This document shows positions 46,099-58,774 of a stretch of DNA of 64,000 bases, one piece after another. The DNA comes from Oreohelix idahoensis. Its lineage: Eukaryota; Mollusca; Gastropoda; Stylommatophora; Oreohelicidae. A model generated the notes under the pieces. It saw nothing but the letters and a program-made list of their open reading frames with translations, did no database searches and had not been told where the DNA came from. How positions within the stretch are numbered: the first letter of the stretch is position 1; each line of letters starts with the position of its first letter. The position numbers and the translations under genes were made by a program. The stretch covers positions 204,001 through 268,000 of the forward strand of contig JAMPIV010004939.1 of NCBI GenBank assembly GCA_024509875.1, in the 5' to 3' direction.

Positions 46099-49000
46099 AT
46101 TGTCCTACACCGTGTAGTGTGTTTATTGTCCTACACCGTGTAGTGTGTTTATTGTCCTACACCGTGTAGTGTGATTATTGTCCTACACCGTGTAGTGTGT
46201 TTATTGTCCTACACCGTGTAGTGTGTTTATTGTCCTACACCGTGTAGTGTGTTTATTGTCCTACACCGTGTAGTGTGTTTATTGTCCTACACCGTGTAGT
46301 GTGTTTAATGTCCTACACCATGTAGTGTGTTTATTGTCCTACACCGTGAAGTGTGTTTATTGTCCTACACCGTGTAGTGTGTTTATTGTCCTACACTGTA
46401 TAGTGTGTTTATTGTCCTACACCGTGTAGTGTGTTTATTGTCCTACACCGTGTAGTGTGTTTATTGTCCTACACCGTGTAGTGTGTTTATTGTCCTACAC
46501 CGTGTAGTGTGTTTTTTGTCCTACACCGTGTAGTGTGTTTATTGTCCTACACCGTGTTATGTGTTTATTGTCCTACACCGTGTAGTGTGTTTATTGTCCT
46601 ACACCGTGTAGTGTGTTTATTGTCCTACACCGTGTAGTGTGTTTATTGTCCTACACCGTGTAGTGTGTTTATTGTCCTACACCGTGTAGTGTGTTTATTG
46701 TCCTACACCGTGTAGTGTGTTTATTGTCCTACACCGTGTGGTGTGTTTATTGTCCTACACCGTGTAGTGTGTTTATTGTCCTACACCGTGTGGTGTGTTT
46801 ATTGTCCTACACCGTGTGGTGTGTTTATTGTCCTACACCGTGAAGTGTGTTTATTGTCCTACACCGTGTAGTGTGTTTATTGTCCTACACCGTGTAGTGT
46901 GTTTATTGTCCTACACCGTGTAGTGTGTTTATTGTCCTACACCGTGTAGTGTGTTTAATGTCCTACACCGTGTAGTGTGTTTATTGTCCTACACCGTGTA
47001 GTGTGTTTATTGTCCTACACCGTGTAGTGTGTTTAATGTCCTACACCGTGTAGTGTGTTTATTGTCCTACACCTGTAGTGTGTTTATTGTCCTACACCGT
47101 GTAGTGTGTTTATTGTCCTACACCGTGTAGTGTGTTTATTGTCCTACACCGTGTAGTGTGTTTATTGTCCTACACCGTGTAGTGTGTTTATTGTCCTACA
47201 CCGCGTAGTGTGTTTATTGTCCTACACCGTGTAGTGTGTTTATTGTCCTACACCGTGTAGTGTGTTTATTGTCCTACACCGTGTAGTGTGTTTATTGTCC
47301 TACACGGTGTAGGATGTTTATCGTCCTACACCGTGTAGTGTGTTTATTGTCCTACACCGTGTAGTGTGTTTATTGTCCTACACCGTTTAGTGTGTTTATT
47401 GTCCTACACCGTGTAGTGTGTTTATTGTCCTACACCGTGTAGTGTGTTTATTGTCCTACACCGTGTAGTGTGTTTATTGTCCTACACCGTGTAGTGTGTT
47501 TATTGTCCTACACCGTGTAGTGTGTTTATTGTCCTACACCGTGTAGTGTGTTTATTGTCCTACACCGTGTAGTGTGTTTATTGTCCTACGCCGTGTAGTG
47601 TGTTTATTGTCCTACATCGTGTAGTGTGTTTATAGTCCTACGCCGTGTAGTGTGTTTATTGTCCTACGCCGTGTAGCGTGTTTATTGTCCTACGCCGTGT
47701 AGCGTGTTTATTGTCCTACGCCGTGTAGCGTGTTTATTGTTCCACACCGTGTAGTGTGTTTATTGTCCTACGCCGTGTAGTGTGTTTATTGTTCCACACC
47801 GTGTAGTGTGTTTATTATCCTACACCGTGTAGTGTGTTTATTGTCCTACACCGTGTAGTGTGTTTATTGTCCTACACCGTGTAGTGTGTTTAATGTCCTA
47901 CACCATGTAGTGTGTTTATTGTCCTACACCGTGTAGTGTGTTTATTGTCCTACACCGTGTAGTGTGTTTATTGTCCTACACCGTGTAGTGTGTTTATTGT
48001 CCTACACCGTGTAGTGTGTTTATTGTCCTACACCGTATAGTGTGTTTATTGTCCTACACCGTGTAATGTGTTTATTGTCCTACACCGTGTAGTGTGTTTA
48101 TTGTCCTACCCCGTGTAGTGTGTTTATTGTCCTACACCGTTTAGTGTGTTTATTGTCCTACACCGTGTAGTGTGTTTGTTGTCCTACACCGTGTAGTGTG
48201 TTTATTGTCCTACACCGTGTAGTGTGTTTATTGTCCTACACCGTGTAGTGTGTTTATTGTCCTACACCGTGTAGTGTGTTTATTGTCCTACACCGTGTAG
48301 TGTGTTTATTGTCCTACACCGTGTAGTGTGTTTATTGTCCTACACCGAGTAGTGTGTTTATTGTCCTACGCCGTGTAGTGTGTTTATTGTCCTACATCGT
48401 GTAGTGTGTTTATAGTCCTACGCCGTGTAGTGTATTTATTTTCCTACGCCATGTAGGGTGTTTATTGTTCTACGCCGTGTAGCGTGTTTATTGTCCTACG
48501 CCGTGTAGCGTGTTTATTGTTCCACACCGTGTAGTGTGTTTATTGTTCCACACCGTGCAGTGTGTTTATTGTCCTACACCGTGCAGTGTGTTTATTGTCC
48601 TACACCGTGTAGTGTGTTTAATGTCATACAACGTGTAGTGTGTTTATTGTCCTACACCGTGTAGTGTGTTTATTGTCCTACACCGTGTAGCGTGTTTATT
48701 GTTCCACACCGTGTAGTGTGTTTATTGTCCTACGCCGTGTAGTGTGTTTATTGTTCCACACCGTGTAGTGTGTTTATTGTCCTACATCGTGTGGTGTGTT
48801 TATTGTCCTACACCGTGTAGTGTGTTTATTGTCCTACACCGTGTAGTGTGTTTAATGTCCTACACCATGTAGTGTGTTTATTGTCCTACACCGTGTAGTG
48901 TGTTTATTGTCCTACACCGTGTAGTGTGTTTATTGTCCTACACCGTGTAGTGTGTTTATTGTCCTACACCGTGTAGTGTGTTTATTGTCCTACACCGTGT

Positions 49001-52000
49001 AGTGTGTTTATTGTCCTACACCGTGTAGTGTGTTTATTGTCCTACACCGTGTAGTGTGTTTATTGTCCTACACCGTGTAGTGTGTTTATTGTCCTACACC
49101 GTGTAGTGTGTTTATTGTCCTACACCGTGTAGTGTGTTTATTGTCCTACACCGTGTAGTGTGTTTTAGTAGTGTGTTTATTGTCCTACCATTGTCCTACC
49201 GTGTAGTGTGTTTATTGTCCTACACCGTGTAGTGTGTTTATTGTCCTACACCGTGTACTGTGTTTATTGTCCCTACATTGTCCCGTGTAGTGTGTTTAGT
49301 GTGTTTATTGTCCTACACCGTGTAGTGTGTTTATTGTCCTACACCGTGTAGTGTGTTTATTGTCCTACACCGTGTAGTGTGTTTATTGTCCTACACCGTG
49401 TAGTGTGTTTATTGTCCTACACCGTGTAGTGTGTTTATTGTCCTACACCGTGTAGTGTGTTTATTGTCCTACACCGTGTAGTGTGTTTATTGTCCTACAC
49501 CGTGTAGTGTGTTTATTGTCCTACACCGTGTAGTGTGTTTATTGTCCTACACCGTGTAGTGTGTTTATTGTCCTACACCGTGTAGTGTGTTTATTGTCCT
49601 ACACCGTGTAGTGTGTTTATTGTCCTACCCCGTGTAGCGTGTGTTTCCTACACCGTGTAGTGTGTTTATTGTTCCACACCGTGTAGTGTGTTTATTGTCC
49701 TACACCGTGTAGTGTGTTTATTGTCCTACACCGTGTAGTGTGTTTATTGTCCTACACCGTGTAGTGTGTTTATTGTCCTACACCGTGTAGTGTGTTTATT
49801 GTCCTACACCGTGTTTTATTGTCCTACACCGTGTAGTGTGTTTATTGTCCTACACCGTGTAGTGTGTTTATTGTCCTACACCGTGTAGTGTGTTTATTGT
49901 CCTACGCCGTGTAGTGTGTTTATTGTCCTACGCCGTGTAGGGTGTTTATTGTCCTACGCCGTGTAGCGTGTTTATTGTCCTACGCCGTGTAGCGTGTTTA
50001 TTGTTCCACACCGTGTAGTGTGTTTATTGTCCTACGCCGTGTAGTGTGTTTATTGTTCCACACCGTGCAGTGTGTTTATTGTCCTACATCGTGTAGTGTG
50101 TTTATTGTCCTACACCGTGTAGTGTGTTTATGGTCCTACACCGTGTAGTGTGTTTATTGTCCTACACCGTGTAGTGTGTTTATTGTCCTACACTGTGTAG
50201 TGTGTTTATTGTCCTACATCGTGTAGTGTGTTTATTGTCCTACACCGTGTAGTGTGTTTATTGTCCTACACCGTGTAGTGTGTTTATTGTCCTACACCGT
50301 GTAGTGTGTTTATTGTCCTACACCGTGTAGTGTGTTTATTGTCCTATGCCGTGTAGTGTGTTTATTGTCCTACGCCGTGTAGCGTGTTTATTGTCCTACG
50401 CCGTGTAGCGTGTTTATTGTTCCACACCGTGTAGTGTGTTTATTGTCCTACGCCGTGTAGTGTGTTTATTGTTCCACACCGTGCAGTGTGTTTATTGTCC
50501 TACACCGTGTAGTGTGTTTATTGTAGTACACCGTGTAGTGTGTTTATTGTCATACACCGTGTAGTGTGTTTATTGTCCTACACCGTGTAGTGTGTTTATT
50601 GTAATACACCGTGTAGTGTGTTTATTGTCCTACACCGTGTAGTGTGTTTATTGTCCTACACCGTGTAGTGTGTTTATAGTCCTACGCCGTGTAGTGTGTT
50701 TATTGTCCTACGCCGTGTAGGGTGTTTATTGTCCTACGCCGTGTAGTGTGTTTATTGTCCTACGCCGTGTAGCGTGTGTAGTAGTGTGTTTATTGTTCCT
50801 ACCCGTGTAGTGTGTTTTGGTTGTCCCTACGCCGTGTAGTATGTGTTTATTGTACAACACCGTGTAGTGTGTTTAGTGTGTACGCCGTGTAGTGTGGTTT
50901 GTCCTACACCGTGTAGTGTGTTGTTTATTGTCCTACGCCGTGTAGTGTGTTTATTGTCCTACACCGTGTAGTGTGTTTAGTTGTTTACTACACCGTGTAG
51001 TGTGTGTTTATTGTCTACACCGTGTTGTGTTTTATTGTCCTACACCGTGTAGTGTGTGTTTTATTGTCCTACACCGTGTAGTGTGTTTATTTTTGTCCTA
51101 CATCGTGTACCGTGTGTGTGTTTATTACACCGTGTAGTGTGTTTATTGTCCTACACCGTGTAGTGTGTTTATTGTCCTACACCGTGTAGTGTGTTTATTG
51201 TCCTACACCGTGTAGTGTGTTTATTGTCCTACACCGTGTAGTGTGTTTATTGTCCTACACCGTGTAGTGTGTTTATTGTCCTACGCCGTGTAGTGTGTTT
51301 ATTGTTCTACGCCGTGTAGCGTGTTTATTGTCCTACGCCGTGTAGCGTGTTTATTGTTCCACACCGTGTAGTGTGTTTATTGTCCTACGCCGTGTAGTGT
51401 GTTTATTGTTCCACATCGTGCAGTGTGTTTATTGTCCTACACCGTGTAGTGTGTTTATTGTCCTACACCGTGTAGTGTGTTTATTGTCATACACCGTGTA
51501 GTGTGTTTGTTGTCCTACACCGTGTAGTGTGTTTATTGTCCTACACCGTGTAGTGTGTTTATTGTCCTACACCGTGTAGTGTGTTTATTGTCCTACACCG
51601 TGTAGTGTGTTTATTGTCCTCCACCGTGTAGTGTGTTTATTGTCCTACACCGTGTAGTGTGTTTATTGTCCTACACCGTTTAGTGTGTTTATTGTCCTAC
51701 ACCGTGTAGTGTGTTTATTGTCCTACACCGTGTAGTGTGTTTATTGGCCAACACCGTGTAGTGTGTTTATTGTCCTACACCGTGTAGTGTGTTTATTGTC
51801 CTACACCGTGTAGTGTGTTTATTGTCCTACACCGTGTAGTGTGTTTATTGTCCTACACCGAGTAGTGTGTTTATTGTCCTACGCCGTGTAGTGTGTTTAT
51901 TGTCCTACATCGTGTAGTGTGTTTATAGTCCTACGCCGTGTAGTGTGTGTATTGTCCTACGCCGTGTAGTGTGTTTATTGTCCTACGCCGTGTAGCGTGT

Positions 52001-52372
52001 TTATTGTCCTACGCCGTGTAGCGTGTTTATTGTTCCACACCGTGTAGTGTGTTTATTGTCCTACGCCGTGTAGTGCGTTTATTGTTCCACACCGTGCAGT
52101 GTGTTTATTGTCCTACATCGTGTAGTGTGTTTATTGTCCTACACCGTGTAGTGTGTTTATTGTCCTACACCGTGTAGTGTGTTTATTGTCCTACACCGTG
52201 TAGTGTGTTTATTGTCCTACACCGTGTAGTGTGTTTATTGTCCTACATCGTGTAGTGTGTTTATTGTTCTACACAGTGTAGTGTGTTTATTGTCCTACAC
52301 CGTGTAGTGTGTTTATTGTCCTACACCGTGTAGTGTGTTTATTGTCCTACACCGTGTAGTGTGTTTATTGTC
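46099..52372. repeat. 26-bp satellite array (about 240 units)
   Basis: The unit contains 'cctacaccgtgtagtgtgtt' plus 'tattgt'. Its core CTACACCGTGTAG is an inverted repeat with one central base. Variant units (ctacgcc, gtagcgtg, ttccacacc, gtgcag, ctacatc, tatagtcc) recur in the same order in several places, showing block duplication. Two patches are scrambled (49160-49310 and 50770-51130). The array is in the intron between the two cytoplasmic exons. There are no unique spacers. Confidence 0.98.
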
Positions 52373-52442
52373 TTTTTTAAATTTAGAGTGGAAAATACTT
52401 GTTTTTGTTTTAATGCTGAACAAAACGTGTTCCTTCTGTGGA

Positions 52443-52870
52443 CTAAAAAATATATATACATTTGATATCTTTCACTGAGGTACTTATGTCTGCCGGTTTA
52501 AAAATAAAGTCTCTTGAAGCTGGCTTTTTAAGAAAAGAGAGAGACATATCCGAGATAGGGAAAAGAGAGGAGAAGGCGATTGCTTTCCTCTAGATAGTAC
52601 TTTCTGAGGAATCCTGAACAGTTGACTCCGATATCCCTCTCCATAAAAACTTATATACCTAAAGAAGAAGATGAGTTTCTCTATTGGAAAAATGTTTACT
52701 TATTACTGCGAGTTTAACCACCCCAAATAAAAAAAATAAAAAAAAAATTCTATCTATCCTTAACAACACATACTTTTATTGATTAACTGTTGGTACCACA
52801 CGAATCGAGTGGTTCTCCATGATATGACACATTATTCTCCCAAGAGCCGGCTGGTATGCTTGTTTTGTCA
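52443..52870 (+). repeat. ~430-bp duplicated block, copy 1
   Basis: Near-identical to 56664-57135 in direct orientation, from 'ctaaaaaatatatatacatt' to 'tatgcttgttttgtca'. No coding recognised. Confidence 0.9.
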
Positions 52871-52974
52871 GTCAGGCTCTTCATGTCAGCACTGCACGAT
52901 ACGAAACAAACTCATTTGTTGCATATCAGACGTACAACTCTTTTACATCCTCGCCAGGCCATGTACAACAATTA

Positions 52975-53836
52975 TACATAATCAGAATCTTTATTCTCCA
53001 TAAAATACATTAATATGTACAGACATGATATAATAGATACAACATGGCAAATAGGAGAATCATTAGAATTTACATAAAGTGTTGAAGACGTCTCAAGTAG
53101 TTATATGTGGGTGTTTTTACATCGAACCTTTGTGTTACACATACATAAAAAATTTTAAGCTTTCTAAAAGACATTGGCATATAATGATATGGTATACCCT
53201 GCCAAAAATGAGAATTATTGAAATTTACAAAATGTGTGAGGAATACCATTCAAGTAGAGCAATATGGTTGTTTTTACATGGAGGTTTTATCAGAATTTTG
53301 TTTGCCATAAAAAAAACTTTGACAGCTAGTGGCGTGAGATTTTAAATATAGCATCAAATACAATAGTCGTATGGTATATAGTATACAGAGGAGCACAATT
53401 GAGTGTAGACTGTGTGGAAAACATCCCAGCAATTCAAAATGGGTGTTTTTTACATCGAAGTTTCCATATTCTGTAAGAACCTATAATTGCACTAATACTG
53501 ACATATATATTTACATAAAACCTTTGCTTCAAATTTCCGCAACCCTAGCGACATTAATCCACTCACACACTTTGCATGCACATGACCCAAACTACCAATT
53601 ATCAGTACGATTACATGCGTACGGTAGCCTAGTTCGTTAATTTCTGCAGTCAATGGATAGTACTTATCAAATTTATGTTGGTAACATTTATCTAAATGGG
53701 CATCATATGGTATTGCTGCCTCCACTATAAAAGCTGTTTTGTTCTGTCGATTGATTATTGTTAAATCAGGTTTTACGGCATGAGTCTTAAATGAGGCGTT
53801 GCTGCTGCCGAAAAGTGATGGTTTAACTATTATCTC
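52975..53836 (-). mobile_element. RLE-type non-LTR retrotransposon, 5'-truncated copy A
   Basis: The minus strand encodes the end of the same protein as copy B: 'EAAIPYDAHLDKCYQHKFDK' and 'GLMSLGLRKFEAKVLC', then a small insertion that changes the frame and stops it at 53492. The 3' UTR runs to an AATAAA-bearing terminus at 52975. The 5' truncation point at 53836 touches an (ACAT)n microsatellite. Confidence 0.82.
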
Positions 53837-53867
<31 letters not shown>

Positions 53868-53877
53868 CATACATACA

Positions 53878-53905
<28 letters not shown>
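53837..53905. repeat. (ACAT)n microsatellite
   Basis: About 17 tetranucleotide units between retrotransposon copies A and B. Confidence 0.97.
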
Positions 53906-53908
<3 letters not shown>

Positions 53909-55103
53909 CAGAATCTTTATTCTCCATAAAATACATTAATATGTACAGACATGATATAATAGATACAACATGGCATATAGGAGAATCATTAGAATTTACA
54001 TAAAGTGTTGAAGACGTCTCAAGTAGTTATATGTGGGTGTTTTTACATCGAACCTTTGTGTTACACATACATAACATTTTTTAAGCTTTCTAAAAGACAT
54101 TGGCATATAATGATATGATATAACCTGCCAAAAAATGAGAATTATTGAAATTTACAAAATGTGTGTGGAATACCATTCAAGTTGAGCAATATGGTTGTTT
54201 TTACATGGGGGTTTTATCAGAATTTCTGTTTGCCATAAAAAAACTTTGACAGCTAGTAGAGTGAGATATTAAATATAGCATCAAATACAATAGTCGTTTG
54301 GTATAGTAGACAGAGCACAATTGAGATTAGACGGTGGGGAAAACATTTCAGCAATTTAAAATGGGTGTTTTTTACATCGAAGTTTCCATATTCTGTAAGA
54401 ACCTATAATTGCACTGATACTGACATATTTACATAAAACCTTTGCTTCAAATTTCCGCAACCCTAGCGACATTAATCCACTCACACACTTTGCATGTACA
54501 TGACCCAAACTACCAATTATCAGTACGATTACATGCGTACGATAGCCTAGTTCGTTAATTTCTGCAGCCAATGGATAGTACTTATCAAATTTATGTTGGT
54601 AACATTTATCTAAATGGGCGTCATATGGTATTGCTGCCTCTACTATAAAAGCTGTTTTGTTCTGTCGATTGATTATCGTTAAATCAGGTTTTACGGCATG
54701 TGTCTTAAATGAGGTGTTACTGCTGCCGAAAAGTGATGGTTTAACTATTATCTCTTTATTTATTGTTATGTCACTCTTATTATTGTATGAGGATTTCAGT
54801 TTCTCATAAATAATGTCTACAGCTCTATTGTGCCTTTGTTGGTATAATGTTTGAAATTTGGTACATCCATTCAATAAATGTGACACTGTTTCGTATGGGT
54901 GGTTACATATTTTGCACATTTTCGTGTATGTCTGTGGGTAATATAGATGTAAAAGACTTTCGCATTCCAGCAACTGTAACCTCGATCTCACAGCAAATGA
55001 AAGTATTTTATCACTTAATTTAACATTAGATAGAAAACTAGATGACAATGAATGGTTTACACATTTCATTTCGCGCACTATTCTCCCTTGTGATGATTTA
55101 CTT

Positions 55104-55104
<1 letters not shown>
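53906..55104 (-). mobile_element. RLE-type non-LTR retrotransposon, longer copy B
   Basis: Minus-strand frame from about 55104 to a stop at 54356-54358, about 249 codons. It carries the CCHC-type motif CKICNHPYETVSHLLNGC, then 'QQRHNRAVDIIYEKL', then the restriction-like endonuclease core KPDLTIINRQN followed by AFIVEAAIPYD and a Lys-rich segment. This is the C-terminal layout of R2/R4/Dong-type elements, where the endonuclease nicks the target. RT itself is missing (5' truncated). Both ends abut CATA microsatellite. The open frame that continues into the microsatellite is an artefact. Confidence 0.87.
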
Positions 55105-55135
<31 letters not shown>

Positions 55136-55608
55136 CATACATACATACATACATACATACATACATACATACATACATACATACATACATACATACATAC
55201 ATACATACATACATACATACATACATACATACATACATACATACATACATACATACATACATACATACATACATACATACATACATACATACATACATAC
55301 ATACATACATGCATACATGCATACATGCATACATGCATACATGCATACATGCATACATGCATACATGCATACATGCATACATGCATACATGCATACATGC
55401 ATACATGCATACATGCATACATGCATACATGCACACGCGCACACGCGCACACGCGCACACGCGCACACGCGCACACGCGCACACGCGCACACGCGCACAC
55501 GCGCACACGCGCACACGCGCACACGCGCACACGCGCACACGCGCGCACGCGCGCACACACACACACACACATACACACATACACACATACATACATACAT
55601 ATACCATG
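55105..55608. repeat. CATA / CATGCATA / CACGCGCA microsatellite
   Basis: (CATA)n to about 55310, (CATGCATA)n to about 55432, then (CACACGCG)n and CA runs. The last part is strictly alternating purine-pyrimidine and may form Z-DNA. Confidence 0.97.
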
Positions 55609-55609
55609 A

Positions 55610-56560
55610 AAAGATATACTTACTACTGTTTTAAAAAAATCACCAAAGGAAAAAGGAACTTTCGCCATGTTGTTGGTGCCTGGGTAAAAACTGAACAATT
55701 GACGACATGAGGCAGAAAGAGTTAAAGAAAAACTTATTTATTATAGTTAACAGAACTTCATTTATAAAATAAACCTTCTTCTATTGCTGATAAATAATCA
55801 AACTTGATTTCTATATTTAATGGAATGACTTGTGTCTGTTGAAAAGATAAGAAAAATTATTTGTTTTATGTTTTTGGGGAGACAACAAGAGGCGTGTACA
55901 GGTGCACATAACTTTTTTAAGCGAACAAAGTTGTCTTGTTGTCATGTGGTTTAGTCACGTGATATGTTTATCGTTTGTTAAGGTAAGGTTGCCATTCATC
56001 TTCGTCGCTCACTCTCATATATTCTTTTATATTTCTTTTATAAAGTTAGGGATCTGTCTCAGGCTTCTCTCGGCAGCGTACATGGTCTCCTTCAAAGGGG
56101 TTGGTGACGTGCATGCAGTCAAGCTGCTCCTCTCATGGAGCTGACATTCATACAGGACATGTTCTACTGTTTGCTTGTTTTTCCTTCTTGGACAGATTTA
56201 TGTCTTTCTGATTTTTAATTTATTGAACATTTGGTATTAGAGTCTGCCGTAACAGGTTCTCAGTCTGATAACAATAACTTGATTTCTTGTTGGTAAAGAG
56301 TTCTATGTTACCCGTTATATATATCTGATTCTGAATGCTGCCTATGCCATTTTTCTTTGAATTTATTTTTGATTACTGCTTTTATCTCTTCATATGTTGC
56401 CTTCTCCTCTATTTAAATTTCGCTTCCTTCTTCACAGGAGTAAACAAAGATAGACATTTGTTAACAAAGAACGAAAATAAGTAAATTATAGGCACTTGCA
56501 AGAAAGGAAAGAAAGAAGGAAAGCAAGAAAACCAAAAAGTTATAGAAATAATAGGTATTC
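55610..56560. other. Intron stretch without assigned features
   Basis: No exon or clear repeat. Short open frames only. Confidence 0.5.
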
Positions 56561-56566
56561 TGGAAG

Positions 56567-56665
56567 GTCAATCGAGATCCACCTGAATCTATGTGACCCG
56601 AGCCACACCACATGGAAAGTCAATCGAGATCCACCTGAATCTATGTGACCCGAGCCACACCACAC
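56567..56665. repeat. Two tandem ~49-bp units
   Basis: 'gtcaatcgagatccacctga' to 'gacccgagccacaccac', twice in direct order. Confidence 0.9.
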
Positions 56666-57135
56666 TAAAAAATATATATACATTTTATATCTTTCACTGA
56701 GGTACTTCCGTTTGCAGGTTTAAAAATAAAGTCTCTTGAAGCTGGCTTTTTAAGAAAAGAGAGAGACATATCCGAGATAGGGAAAAGAGAGGAGAAGGCG
56801 AATGCTGTCCTCTAGATAGTACTTTCTGAGGAATCCTAAAAAGAGTTGACTCGATATCCCTCTCCATAAAAACTTATATCCCTAAAGAAGAAGATGAGTT
56901 TCTCTATTGGAAAAATGTTTACTTATTACTGCGAGTTTAACTCCCCCCTCCCCCCCCCCCCCCCCCCCCCCCCCCAACCCTCCAACCCCGCAAATAAAAA
57001 AAAATTAAAAAATTGTATCTATCCTTAACAACACATACTTTTATTGATTAACTATTGGTACCACACGAATTGAGTGGTGCCCCATGATATGACACATTAT
57101 TTTCCCAAGGGCCGGCTGGTACGCTTGTTTTGTCA
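56664..57135 (+). repeat. ~470-bp duplicated block, copy 2
   Basis: Second copy of 52443-52870, lengthened by a C-run at about 56943-56976. Confidence 0.9.
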
Positions 57136-57202
57136 AAACACTAATTTAACCTCTAAAGACTAATTTAAAAAAAAAAAAAAAAAAACTGAATCTCTGAGGC
57201 TA

Positions 57203-57365
57203 GGAAATTTTACGATAATAGATCAACTATGGAATTTTACGATAATAGATCAACTATGGAATTTTACGATAATAGATCAACTATGGAATTTTACGATAAT
57301 AGATCAACTATGGAATTTTACGATAATAGATCAACTATGGAATTTTACGATAATAGATCAACTTT
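57203..57365. repeat. 27-bp tandem repeat (6 units)
   Basis: The unit contains 'attttacgataatagatcaa'. Six nearly identical copies. Confidence 0.96.
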
Positions 57366-57766
57366 GGGATATAGGATCTTTCTCTTCTATTCTTGATCGT
57401 TTGTCTCTGAGGAAGGCCTTTTAGCCTTAAAGTAGACATTTTATTTCTCCTTTGTCCAAGTATAAACATAATATCTTTTTAATTTGTCTATTCCTCTCTA
57501 TACATGTGGTAGTGACGTTGTGGAAGTAATGAGGTATAAGGATCTGTAGGTCGTTCAGGTTCTATATTAATGGAGTAAAAGCGCCAACACTCAGCGATGC
57601 ATTTTTGAGAGTGCTTAGCTGGTTGTGTGGCGTGACACGGAGTCATTCTAGCAGCGAGGCGTTGTGATGTTAGGATGGAATTGCGCCGCATCTCCAGAAC
57701 GCCTATTACTTCTGTTATTTTTCTCTTGTATAGATTTTTATATCTTCCTTTTCTTCTTCTTTCACC
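57366..57766. other. Unassigned stretch
   Basis: No exon or clear element recognised. Confidence 0.45.
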
Positions 57767-57870
57767 TTTCAGCCACCCCAAGGAGCACAGGTCTTTAACA
57801 AACATATGCCAAATCTCCCTGTCCCGTGCCGTCAGCTTAATGTCTTTCATGTCTTTCTTTTTTTTTTACT
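57767..57870 (-). mobile_element. RTE-like LINE 3' terminus, minus strand
   Basis: The minus strand reads 'TARDREIWHMFVKDLCSLGW', the family's C-terminal signature. Confidence 0.7.
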
Positions 57871-58052
57871 GCATTTAACTTACATTTTTATGTTACCCCA
57901 ACAAAGCCTTAGGCTTGTCTACATGCCTTCTCCTTTACATATACTTTGCAAGAGGATTGAATGTACTTTACTTGAACTTTGCTGAATTTATAAATGGTTT
58001 ACATTAATGTTTCTGAGAGACTGTCATATTCATTTATGTATTTGTTCATTAA

Positions 58053-58310
58053 GTGTCCGATTGGCAGTGGTTAGAGCGCTGATCTCTCGCAGCAAAGGTG
58101 CAGGGTACGCTTCACGGTAATGACACTCCTTAGTCTACCCAGCTGTAAATGGGTACCTGACTTTGCACTTGAGTTAGGGAAGGAAAAGGCAGCGAGGAAG
58201 GAACAGGTGACTCCACCTCTCGATGATGTACCTAGTATGGTGAAGTCTCTAACACTTCATTCCCTCTACGGCAGTATCTGCTATGGGACAACCTTTACCT
58301 TTGTTAATTG
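58053..58310 (+). mobile_element. tRNA-derived SINE (copy 3)
   Basis: Head 'gtccgattggcagtggttag', B-box-like region, 'gctgtaaatgggtacctgac', 'gaaaaggcagcgaggaagg', 'cggcagtatctgctatggga'. Confidence 0.88.
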
Positions 58311-58769
58311 TTATAACTATGGTAACTTAGGCCAGGTAAGCGTGTTAGAGAACCGGTAGGTAACACCGTCTTATGTCTCAGTTTTGAAGCTGTTTGAAAA
58401 TATCCTCCCAGTGTTTTCTGTTCTGTTGTCTAAGTATTTGTTTGTATTTGTTCGAAGTGTACACCTAGAAGCAATACAAGCCTTGTATATTATTTCTAAT
58501 TATATGTTATATGAGTTAAGTGAGAAAGATTGAATGAAAGATATTGGCCTAAATAAATTATCCATGTCAAATTACCTGGCTCTTCTATCCTGTAACCACA
58601 ACCAAAGTGACAACATGTGATAAGAGGTCAGAGAAATGTTCAATGAAAATACACCGAGAATAGACACAGATTACGAGAATAAGAGTGTGGTAGATAATAA
58701 GCCAGTTTCTGGATCACGACGGTCACCTTGACATACGTTAGCTCAAGGTCGGTGTTCCTTGGGGAGCTG
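58311..58769. other. Unassigned stretch
   Basis: AT-rich intron sequence with no feature recognised. Confidence 0.5.
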
Positions 58770-58774
58770 ATGGA

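Noticed and set aside
46099..52372. CRISPR-like array
   Set aside because: Units are contiguous with no unique spacers, and the context is an animal intron. It is a satellite.
54356..55710. Open frames rich in CMYV, HTYI or CACARV repeats
   Set aside because: Translation of CATA and CACGCG microsatellite. Only the part from about 55104 down to 54356 on the minus strand is real retrotransposon coding.
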